20,868 bases of DNA from a virus: the IMG/VR virus record IMGVR_UViG_3300043420_001458, positions 1 to 20,868 of that record. One strand, written 5' to 3'. The notes under the pieces were generated by a model. It did not search any database, was not told the origin of the DNA, and saw only the letters and a list, made by a program, of their open reading frames with translations. The translations under genes and the position numbers were made by a program. Position 1 is the stretch's first letter. Every line of letters starts with the position of its first letter. This document shows, piece by piece, positions 1 through 6,789 of the stretch.

Positions 1-1725
1 TACTATAATTTTCTTCGTTCTCATAAAACAGGACAAGAAATTCGTACAAATATTTGTATGATTTCAATGTTTAAAAACGAATCAAAAGGTATTCGTCGAA
101 TGCTTGAATCAGTTTGGAGACATATTGATTTTTATATTTTTCAAGACAATGGATCTACAGATGGAACTCCAGAAATTGTAGAAGAATTTTTTGCGGATAA
201 AAATATTCCAGGATTCATTTATAAAGTAGAGGAAGGATGGGTTGGATTCGGTTGGAATCGGGATCACCTACTTCAAACAACTCTTCAGAATGATCATGGT
301 TGTGATTGGATCATGAAGATGGATTGTGATGAATATTTAGAAGTTGATGATGATTTTGATTGGTCTTATTTCTACAATACAAACACTGAAAGTTTTCATG
401 TTGCTGCAGTGAATCCTGGTTGCATTTATTATCGTGCTTGGATTTGGAATGCAAAACTACCATGGCACTTTCAACATGATCCTGCTCATGAAATCATTTA
501 TCTAGAAGACAAAGGTGATAACTTTCAAAGAGTAAACCTTCCCCGTGGTTTAAGGATGATTGGAACTAATGATGGTGAAAGTTATAATGTAAAAACAAAG
601 TATATTTCAGATGCTTTAAAACTTGAAGAGAAAATGATTCGTGAAGAAACTATGCTTACAGATACTTATCATTTCTGGTACATTGCAAAATCATATCAAG
701 ATTGTTATCGAGGAGATTTTTATCCACTAGGAGAAGCACATTCCAAAGAATTCGCAAGGAGATTTATTTTTTATTTTGAAGAGTACTTGAAGTTTATGAA
801 TGCATCTGGTATTCATGAAATGTCTTATTTTTCTGCATTCTCTATTGGTCTTGGATATAAATTTCTTGGAGAAATTGATAAGGCAATTGAATGGTTCAAA
901 AAGTCTGAAAGATATTGTCAAGTAAGAAATGAACATATTGTTTATCTGGCACAAACTTATTCTGAACTTGGTCAGTATGAAAAAATGCTGGAGCAAACTT
1001 CTATTTTGGTTGATCCAAATAGAAAACTTCCCTTCCCAGATTATTATTTCTTGATTGATACAAATCTCTATCAAGATAGTGGTACATATCCACAAGAACT
1101 CCATAACTATGCTCTATCAAAAGTAAACGAAGGTCAAAAAACAATCAATTCATTCTCAGTCAATGTATCAACAAAACCAAGACTTTGGATTGTTGATGAC
1201 TTTTATGATAATCCGTATGCAGTCAGAGATTTTGCTCTTCAGCAAGAATTTGAGGAGAATCTTGATTATTATAAGGGTAATCGTTCAAAAGAGCAATACA
1301 TTGTTCCTGGTACAAAAGAAGCATTTGAAAAAATTATTGGTAGAAAAATTACTAATTGGACTGAAACTCATGGAATGTGCGGAAGATTTCAATATTGCAC
1401 TGCACAAGATGATCTTGTTTATCACTGTGATGGACAAACCTTAGCAGGAATGATTTACCTAACTCCTGATGCGCCTTTTTCATGCGGAACTTCTTTGTTT
1501 GCACATAAAAGAACTAGTCTAAGAAATGAAAATGATTTTGGAGATATTGATGTATTTGGTGAGACAGGTTTTTATGATCGCACCAAGTTTGAACTTGTAG
1601 ATACTGCAGGAAACGTTTTCAATCGTCTTGTTTTATTTGACGCTAAATGTATTCATTCAGCAAATGAGTACTTTGGAACTGACCTAACTAATAGCAGATT
1701 ATTCCACTTATTCTTCTTTGATTGA
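1..1725 (+). CDS. GT2 glycosyltransferase - TPR-like - 2OG/Fe(II) dioxygenase-like fusion (5' partial)
   Basis: The reading frame is open from base 1, and its first residues (NIC before the Met at 58) complete the first strand of a family 2 glycosyltransferase fold, so the true start is upstream of the window. Numbering from the Met at 58, the GT-A part shows DNGSTDGT at 30-37 and the DxD-like DCD at 89-91, which bind nucleotide sugar and metal in this family. Helical TPR-like segments follow around 260-320. The C-terminal part from about 375 resembles DUF6445-type proteins and carries a plausible iron/2-oxoglutarate set: H456, D458, H533 and R547. I infer a bifunctional enzyme that adds a sugar and hydroxylates or oxidises the same or a linked substrate. 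One base separates its stop from the next start. The GT2 call is secure; the dioxygenase call is good but rests on motifs. Confidence 0.85.
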   Translation, partial: YYNFLRSHKTGQEIRTNICMISMFKNESKGIRRMLESVWRHIDFYIFQDNGSTDGTPEIVEEFFADKNIPGFIYKVEEGWVGFGWNRDHLLQTTLQNDHGCDWIMKMDCDEYLEVDDDFDWSYFYNTNTESFHVAAVNPGCIYYRAWIWNAKLPWHFQHDPAHEIIYLEDKGDNFQRVNLPRGLRMIGTNDGESYNVKTKYISDALKLEEKMIREETMLTDTYHFWYIAKSYQDCYRGDFYPLGEAHSKEFARRFIFYFEEYLKFMNASGIHEMSYFSAFSIGLGYKFLGEIDKAIEWFKKSERYCQVRNEHIVYLAQTYSELGQYEKMLEQTSILVDPNRKLPFPDYYFLIDTNLYQDSGTYPQELHNYALSKVNEGQKTINSFSVNVSTKPRLWIVDDFYDNPYAVRDFALQQEFEENLDYYKGNRSKEQYIVPGTKEAFEKIIGRKITNWTETHGMCGRFQYCTAQDDLVYHCDGQTLAGMIYLTPDAPFSCGTSLFAHKRTSLRNENDFGDIDVFGETGFYDRTKFELVDTAGNVFNRLVLFDAKCIHSANEYFGTDLTNSRLFHLFFFD

Positions 1726-1726
1726 A

Positions 1727-2962
1727 ATGAAATTTAGTCTTATTACTCCTTCTCATCGTTATCAAACTTATTTTGATGAACTGTACTCAAGCATTGTAGC
1801 ACAAACATATTCAAATTGGGAATGGATTGTTTATCTTAATGGAGAATTTAAAAAAGATCAACTTTCCGAAGAAATTTTAAATGACGAACGAGTTAAAATT
1901 TTTGAAGTATATGATGGCAATACAAATATTGGATATGTAAAAAATAAAGCATTTTTTCTAGGCACAGGGGATATTTTAGTTGAAGTTGATCATGATGATA
2001 TTCTAACAACTGACTGTTTAGAAGAACTTGCAAAAGCATTTGAAGAAAATCCAGATTGTGGATTTGTTTATTCTAATAATGCGACATATCACATGGAAGA
2101 TAAGTTTATTCCTTATGGATCAGTATATGGATGGACTCATAAAGAATACGAGTGGAATGGAAAAAAACTTACCGCAATGAACTCTTTTGATCCATCAAGT
2201 CATTCAGTTTCTTATATTTGGTATGCACCTGATCATATTCGAGCATGGAGAAAAGAAGTATATAAAAAAATTGAGGGTCATAATGTAAATTTATCAATTT
2301 GCGATGATCATGAATTACTAATTCGCACTTATCTTGAAACTAAGTTTTATCATATTCAAAAAACTCTTTATATCTACAGAATTACTGGTGATAATAGTTG
2401 GTTGGAAAGAAATGAAGCGATTCAGATTAAAACAAAAGAACTTCACAATCAATATGCACAAGTTTTAGCAGAAAGAGATGCAGATTTAAAAGGTTTGATG
2501 AAGATTGATATTGGTGGTGGATTATTTCCAAGAGCAGGATATACAACAATTGACCAAGAAGATGCTGATATTATTTGTAATTTGGACGATGGTATACCAC
2601 TAGAAGACAATAGTGTTGGAGTAATCAATGCATCTCATGTAATTGAACACCTTAAGGATCCTATCAAAACAATGAGAGAAATTCATCGTGTTTTGGCACA
2701 TGGTGGTTGGGCATTTATAGAAGTTCCTTCAACTGATGGTAGAGGTGCTTGGCAAGATCCAACACATGTTTCTTATTGGAATCAAAATTCTTTTTGGTAT
2801 TACACTAAAAAATCTCATGCACAATTTATTCGTAATAAAGATATTAAGTTTTCTTGTTTAAGACTTGAAACTAACTGGTGGGAACATCATATCGCAGTTG
2901 TCAATACTCATCTTGTTGCAGTGAAGGATGGTGTAAGATATCCAGGACCTATTGAGATGTAA
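1727..2962 (+). CDS. GT2 glycosyltransferase - SAM methyltransferase fusion
   Basis: A two-domain enzyme of 411 residues. The N-terminal half is a family 2 glycosyltransferase, beginning MKFSLITPSHR with the DHDD metal/nucleotide motif at 88-91. The C-terminal half, from about 258, is a class I SAM-dependent methyltransferase: glycine-rich motif I (DIGGG, 261-265), the HVIEHL segment (304-309) typical of the methyltransferase-11 type, and a DPTHVSYWN segment (344-352). It presumably transfers a sugar and methylates a sugar or acceptor. A TTG at 1718 is in frame, but the ATG at 1727, one base after the previous stop, fits family starts better. Translation is probably coupled to the upstream fusion gene. 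What the methyl group is placed on is not visible. Confidence 0.85.
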   Translation: MKFSLITPSHRYQTYFDELYSSIVAQTYSNWEWIVYLNGEFKKDQLSEEILNDERVKIFEVYDGNTNIGYVKNKAFFLGTGDILVEVDHDDILTTDCLEELAKAFEENPDCGFVYSNNATYHMEDKFIPYGSVYGWTHKEYEWNGKKLTAMNSFDPSSHSVSYIWYAPDHIRAWRKEVYKKIEGHNVNLSICDDHELLIRTYLETKFYHIQKTLYIYRITGDNSWLERNEAIQIKTKELHNQYAQVLAERDADLKGLMKIDIGGGLFPRAGYTTIDQEDADIICNLDDGIPLEDNSVGVINASHVIEHLKDPIKTMREIHRVLAHGGWAFIEVPSTDGRGAWQDPTHVSYWNQNSFWYYTKKSHAQFIRNKDIKFSCLRLETNWWEHHIAVVNTHLVAVKDGVRYPGPIEM

Positions 2963-2963
2963 T

Positions 2964-2993
2964 TTGACATGATTAGTTGATTGTGTCTATAAT
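2964..2993 (+). promoter_or_regulatory. sigma70-type promoter, consensus -35 and -10
   Basis: TTGACA (2964-2969) and TATAAT (2988-2993) match consensus at every base, with an 18-base spacer. It begins two bases after the stop of the upstream gene. The -10 lies in TGTCTATAATT, which recurs in the promoter at 12840-12869. It would be read by the host RNA polymerase without phage factors and would drive the tail-adhesin block. Confidence 0.7.
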
Positions 2994-3025
2994 TTTCCTT
3001 GTCAAAGTTGAAAGTTGAATTAATT

Positions 3026-3033
3026 TATAAATA
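3026..3033 (+). promoter_or_regulatory. T4-type late promoter TATAAATA
   Basis: An exact T4 late promoter octamer, recognised in T4 by the gp55 sigma factor with gp33 and the gp45 clamp. It lies in an intergenic gap about 80 bases before a virion-type gene, which is where a late promoter is expected. The octamer alone is not rare in AT-rich DNA; location and downstream gene type support it. Predicted start of transcription is near 3039. Confidence 0.65.
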
Positions 3034-3063
3034 ATAACTGTAAAGCCGAGTGGAGACACGAAG

Positions 3064-3108
3064 ATGGTGAAGAGAAACCTTATTCATTTACAATGGGGAG
3101 GTGAATAA
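3064..3108 (+). CDS. possible 14-residue leader peptide
   Basis: An ATG at 3064, eight bases after a GGAG (3052-3055), opens a 14-codon frame (MVKRNLIHLQWGGE). Its TAA shares the A of the next gene's ATG (TAATG, 3106-3110). It lies between the late promoter and the first tail gene. The TAATG junction suggests termination-reinitiation, but the next gene has its own GGGGAGG site, so this may be chance. No function is assigned. Confidence 0.3.
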   Translation: MVKRNLIHLQWGGE

Positions 3109-3452
3109 TGGCAATTCAAATTTCAGGAACAACTGTCATTAATGATCAAAAAGAACTCTCAAGTGGATTAGCATCTGCTTATGATACTGTAACAGTATCA
3201 GCAACTGGAGGAACTATTACTAATAGAACTGTTTATTGTGTGACTGCTGCTGGACAAACTATTACTTTACCTGCATCACCATCTGCTGGCAATGAAGTTG
3301 TTATTATTAACGGTGGTAATATTACAAATACAGTAATAGCAAGAAATGGTCAAAATATTATGGGTCTTGCAGAAAATATGACTTTAGATAAAGCATATGC
3401 TGCAATGACATTTATTTTTACAGACGCAACAAGAGGTTGGAGGATCATCTAA
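3108..3452 (+). CDS. small tail-fibre-like virion protein
   Basis: A 114-residue protein rich in Thr, Ala, Gly and Asn with alternating beta-strand patterns such as TITNRTVYCVTAAGQTITLP and VVIINGGNITNTVIARNG. This style is common in repeat domains of cyanophage tail fibres and adhesins, where short strands ending in a turn stack along the fibre. It ends TRGWRII, a typical end for such a domain. It has a strong GGGGAGG ribosome site and its stop directly abuts the ATG of the glycine-rich adhesin. I infer that it is a chaperone-like or connecting piece of the same fibre tip, or a stand-alone fibre module. Late expression is expected from the octamer upstream. The virion assignment is by composition and context. 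Confidence 0.6.
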   Translation: MAIQISGTTVINDQKELSSGLASAYDTVTVSATGGTITNRTVYCVTAAGQTITLPASPSAGNEVVIINGGNITNTVIARNGQNIMGLAENMTLDKAYAAMTFIFTDATRGWRII

Positions 3453-4871
3453 ATGAGTTTATTAAGTCAATTTTTTCCATCTGGTGGTGGAGTAACTAAA
3501 ATAGACTTCCTTCTTATAGGAGGAGGAGGTGGTGGCGGCGCTTCTGGTGGATATCCAGGTTGTATGCAAGAGATAGGCCTTGGTGGTGGTGGCGGCGGCG
3601 GTCAAGTTGTTATTGGAGAAGATTATGAAACAACTCCAGGAATAACTTATTCAATTACAATTGGTGCCGGTGGTGCCGGTGGTGGATTTTATTTTCCACC
3701 ATCTTTTTTTGCAGCACCGCCGGTACCAACACCCTGCTATGCTATCAATAAATCTATGAAACGGGGAAGTGATGGTGGAGATACTTTTCTAGGATCTATA
3801 AGAGCTCTAGGCGGTGGTGGTGGTGGTTCAGGTTTTTCTTGTGTCCTATGTTGTGAAGAACATTCATTTAAAGGGAGGAATTATGGAACTGGTGGAGGTG
3901 CTGGGGCATGTAGTGATGCTAACGTTAATACAAGTTCACCCGATCAAGGGAATGCTATTGCAAATTATTCTATTGGACAAACTATCAAGTTAGGAACAGT
4001 CGGACAAAGAGTTGAAAAATCAGATTGTTGGGAAAGCATTTATGCATCAGTTTGTTGGTATAAAGGTGTTAGTGGTGGTGGTGGCAACGCATCGGGAGCA
4101 CAAAGTGGTGGTACTGGATATATTGAGTTGAAAACACCATTTGTAAATAGTATCAATTGCTGCTGTATATATCAGAATTTTACAAAAGTTTACGAATGTT
4201 CTTTTTCCTGCATTCAAACTTGGATACCAAACAAATGGTGTGGATATTTATCAGGTGGGGCTTCAGCAGTATCTGAGTCAGCAACCAAAAGAGCTTCTCA
4301 TCAATATAGTTATCATGGTGTTGATGGATACCTAACTAATATTGAAGGCGCTGAGTCCTATTATGGTGGTGGTGGTAGTGTAGCATGGTCCCTAATATAT
4401 TTTGATAATCTATATCATGGAGTTGCTATGGATCCTTCAAATCCATGTTGGCCTTATTTTAGCAATTATAACTGTTATGCATGTCCATATGGAGGACAAG
4501 GTGGTGGAGCTACTATTAAAGCAAATACTGTAAGACCAAGTAATCCATACTGGACAACTAGTACTTGTGGGGTTCCACTTGGTTACCCTTATTGTTGCTT
4601 ACTTAGTGGCAGAGTTTTATACAATGGTGAATCTGGTTTAGGTGGTGGTGGAGCAGCTCACTACATCCATGCTCAACCAAATACTGGACCTGTTTTCCCT
4701 GGTTATAGTCAATGTGCATATTGTGGAACTAATGGTGGGTCTGGAGTTGTTATAATTAGATATCCAACAAATTTTTCTGCTGCAACTGTAACTGGAAATA
4801 CACCAACAACACCACAATCGGGATATCATGTTTATAAGTGGACAAGTCCTGGTACTATAAAATTTAATTGA
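3453..4871 (+). CDS. glycine-rich, cysteine-rich tail fibre adhesin
   Basis: A 472-residue protein with long glycine runs near residues 23-29 and 44-50, more near 120 and shorter GGGG tracts later. The C-terminus has GSGVVIIRYP followed by a TPQSGYHVYKWTSPGTIKFN-like end, the usual close of glycine-rich phage tail proteins. Glycine-rich tips of this kind (compare the gp38 adhesins of T-even phages) form polyglycine helices that display variable host-recognition loops. About 22 cysteines, several clustered (CVLCC, CCC, CC), are unusual for a tail tip and could form disulphides or bind metal. Runs of GGT/GGC codons could slip by whole codons without a frameshift. It starts directly after the stop of the upstream fibre-like gene. 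Receptor binding is inferred; structural identity is fairly sure. Confidence 0.75.
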   Translation: MSLLSQFFPSGGGVTKIDFLLIGGGGGGGASGGYPGCMQEIGLGGGGGGGQVVIGEDYETTPGITYSITIGAGGAGGGFYFPPSFFAAPPVPTPCYAINKSMKRGSDGGDTFLGSIRALGGGGGGSGFSCVLCCEEHSFKGRNYGTGGGAGACSDANVNTSSPDQGNAIANYSIGQTIKLGTVGQRVEKSDCWESIYASVCWYKGVSGGGGNASGAQSGGTGYIELKTPFVNSINCCCIYQNFTKVYECSFSCIQTWIPNKWCGYLSGGASAVSESATKRASHQYSYHGVDGYLTNIEGAESYYGGGGSVAWSLIYFDNLYHGVAMDPSNPCWPYFSNYNCYACPYGGQGGGATIKANTVRPSNPYWTTSTCGVPLGYPYCCLLSGRVLYNGESGLGGGGAAHYIHAQPNTGPVFPGYSQCAYCGTNGGSGVVIIRYPTNFSAATVTGNTPTTPQSGYHVYKWTSPGTIKFN

Positions 4872-4890
4872 TATTAGGAGGTAAAATAAA

Positions 4891-5400
4891 ATGGCTCATT
4901 TTGCACAATTAGATGAAAATAATATTGTTATTAATGTGATTAAAGTAAATAATGATGATATTATTGATGAAAATGGAAATGAAAGTGAAGAACTTGGAAT
5001 TATTAGGTGTCAGTCTCATTTTCCAGATACAAGATGGATTCAGACCTCATATAATAATAATATGAGAGGTCAATATGCAGCGAGGGGAATGTATTATCAT
5101 GAAGATCATGATATTTTTACATATCCATCTCCATATCCTTCTTGGATTTTTAGTTTAGAAGAACTTCGCTGGAATCCACCTATTCCAGCACCAGAAGGAA
5201 CACTTCTAGATGAAGGACAGATATATGATTGGAATGAAAACGAACAAAAATGGATTATTATGGATATTCCTAATCCATTTTTAACAAATCAAGATGGATA
5301 TTCTAACTATGATTCAGAAAATTATGTTGTCCAATGGTCAGGATTTGAGTGGATATTAATTCCAAAAGAAGTACCTAATGTTGGAATAGCATCAACATAA
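4891..5400 (+). CDS. conserved cyanophage tail-region protein
   Basis: A 169-residue protein beginning MAHFAQLDENNIVINVIKV, with WIQTSYNN, a YPSPYPSW segment and repeated tryptophans. I recognise this as a family often found near tail fibre genes of cyanomyoviruses: a short beta-rich N-terminal domain, then a Pro/Trp-rich region repeating a W-x-PP-x-P-x-P pattern. Its role is not known to me; a virion or fibre-assembly function is inferred from position. The ribosome site AGGAGGT (4876-4882) is strong. The last 30 residues (YSNYDSENYVVQW and beyond) look like an added tail. A rho-independent terminator follows, so this is the last gene of the structural block. Confidence 0.65.
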   Translation: MAHFAQLDENNIVINVIKVNNDDIIDENGNESEELGIIRCQSHFPDTRWIQTSYNNNMRGQYAARGMYYHEDHDIFTYPSPYPSWIFSLEELRWNPPIPAPEGTLLDEGQIYDWNENEQKWIIMDIPNPFLTNQDGYSNYDSENYVVQWSGFEWILIPKEVPNVGIAST

Positions 5401-5417
5401 TTTTTGTGCTATAATTC

Positions 5418-5446
5418 AAATGGAGTGAAAAATCACTCCATTTTTT
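5418..5446 (+). terminator. rho-independent terminator
   Basis: An 11-base-pair perfect stem (AAATGGAGTGA with TCACTCCATTT), an AAAA loop and a run of six T. It closes the tail gene block and separates it from the dioxygenase/carbamoyltransferase block. Confidence 0.85.
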
Positions 5447-5454
5447 ACATCATA

Positions 5455-5460
5455 TATAAT
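5455..5460 (+). promoter_or_regulatory. possible -10 element after terminator
   Basis: TATAAT directly behind the terminator and 31 bases before the next start codon. No good -35 is seen at 16-18 bases upstream, so support is limited to the -10 match and its position. Confidence 0.25.
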
Positions 5461-5491
5461 ACATGAAAATAATTTATAGGAGTATTTGATT

Positions 5492-6115
5492 TTGGCAAAT
5501 CAAAGTATTTGGTTTTATACAAATATCCCAAGCGAAATTGTGGATATTATAGAAAAGGACTTACAAAAAAATAATATTGATAAAATTTTAGAAGAATCTA
5601 GAGTTGGAAATGGAAAATCTGATCATGATATCAGAAATGCAAAAAATGTTTGGATCCCAACATCTCATTGGATTGGTGGATTTCTTTGGTATTATGCGGA
5701 TAGAGCAAATAGAGAAAATTTTAAATATGATTTAACATGTGTTGATGGAGAAAATCTTCAATACACATTATATAAAGAAGGAGATCACTATACTTGGCAT
5801 ACAGACCAAGATTTAGCTACTTTTTATAAACCACAAAATTCTGGTGGAAGAGATCATGAAACTTTAGTAAATGATTTTATTATGGATAATACCGAAAATG
5901 TTAGAAAATTATCTTTCTCACTTCAATTATCAGAGGATGATTCATATGAAGGAGGACAATTTCAATTATTAGATGGTCTTAATTCATATATTGTTCCAAG
6001 ACAAAAAGGGACTATTGTATTTTTTGATTCAAGAACTCCTCATAGAGTAAGAAAAGTAACTAAGGGAGTTAGAAAAAGTATAGTTGGATGGATACTTGGT
6101 CCTCGTTGGAGATGA
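5492..6115 (+). CDS. 2-oxoglutarate/Fe(II) dioxygenase, PKHD/prolyl-4-hydroxylase type
   Basis: A double-stranded beta-helix dioxygenase of 207 residues. The iron ligands are H103 and D105 (WHTD) and H184 (TPHRV); R194 (VRKSIVGW) is placed to bind 2-oxoglutarate. The core LSFSLQLSEDDSYEGGQFQLL and the GTIVFFDS strand are typical of PKHD-type hydroxylases, which hydroxylate protein or small-molecule carbons using O2 and 2-oxoglutarate. No ATG is available: an in-frame stop lies at 5477, and the choices are TTG at 5486 or TTG at 5492. AGGAG at 5478-5482 gives nine bases to 5492 but only three to 5486, so I chose 5492. It heads the cassette after the terminator. The substrate is unknown; a sugar or a glycosylated protein is likely from context. 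Confidence 0.85.
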   Translation: MANQSIWFYTNIPSEIVDIIEKDLQKNNIDKILEESRVGNGKSDHDIRNAKNVWIPTSHWIGGFLWYYADRANRENFKYDLTCVDGENLQYTLYKEGDHYTWHTDQDLATFYKPQNSGGRDHETLVNDFIMDNTENVRKLSFSLQLSEDDSYEGGQFQLLDGLNSYIVPRQKGTIVFFDSRTPHRVRKVTKGVRKSIVGWILGPRWR

Positions 6116-6121
6116 TAAGTT

Positions 6122-6766
6122 ATGTCTATACAAACAACCTCAAAAACAAGTAATGAAAAATTTGAGAAAGATGGGTGCTTGTTGGTAAAAAATATTTGGA
6201 ATGCTAAAGATTTATTTTGTGAAGTTCCTGATTATAGAGGATTAATTAATTACCACGGTAAACTTAGTAAGTTTACTCATGTACCAGTAGAATCTCAAGT
6301 TAAAGGATCTTTGGCAAGATACCATTATCCACCATACAAATATTTTCATTCGCAAATTAGGAAAAAAATAGAAAAAATATTAGGAGAAGAATTATTCAAT
6401 ACTTATTATTATGATAGATTTTATTTTCCTGAACAAGAATTAGTAAAGCATACTGATAGACATTCTTGCGAAATTTCCATAACAATAAATGTGAGTACAA
6501 ATTTAAACTCTTTTTGGCCAATTTTTGTTGAATCTCCATCAGGTGAAAATCTTTCTTTTTCATTAAAACCTGGAGATGGATTAATATATAAGGGTTGCGA
6601 AAGACCACATTGGAGAAATAAAATGCCTTCAAGATATGGAAAAGTTCAAAAATTTATTAGGAAATTTAAAAATTTAGAAGATGATTCATATTATCATCAA
6701 GTATTTTTTCATTATGTGTTGGCAAATGGTCAGAGAAGTCACTATGCAAATGATGTAAAACATTAA
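6122..6766 (+). CDS. 2OG/Fe(II) dioxygenase-like protein
   Basis: A 214-residue protein, six bases after the preceding dioxygenase. The likely iron ligands are H110 and D112 (KHTDR) and H163 (RPHW), with the strand pattern CEISITINVSTN and LKPGDGLIYKG expected for the beta-helix core. The usual basic residue for 2-oxoglutarate is not obvious; the last core strand reads YHQVFFHYVLANG. Related proteins occur in cyanobacteria and their phages, often beside sugar genes. It is not closely similar to its neighbour, so this is not a simple tandem duplication. It probably acts on the same glycan or peptide substrate, but the substrate cannot be read from sequence. No strong ribosome site is present; translation may follow from the gene before. 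Confidence 0.75.
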   Translation: MSIQTTSKTSNEKFEKDGCLLVKNIWNAKDLFCEVPDYRGLINYHGKLSKFTHVPVESQVKGSLARYHYPPYKYFHSQIRKKIEKILGEELFNTYYYDRFYFPEQELVKHTDRHSCEISITINVSTNLNSFWPIFVESPSGENLSFSLKPGDGLIYKGCERPHWRNKMPSRYGKVQKFIRKFKNLEDDSYYHQVFFHYVLANGQRSHYANDVKH

Positions 6767-6789
6767 AAAAATATTAAAGGAGATTATTT

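Noticed and set aside
4638-4829. 63-residue frame on the - strand opposite the adhesin
   Set aside because: A Ser/Thr/Cys-rich shadow of the glycine-rich codons.
3120-4871. Diversity-generating retroelement acting on the adhesin
   Set aside because: No reverse transcriptase or template repeat is visible in the window.
5410-5415. TATAAT just after the stop at 5400 as a promoter
   Set aside because: It lies right before the terminator, so a transcript would stop at once, and no -35 is at a useful distance.
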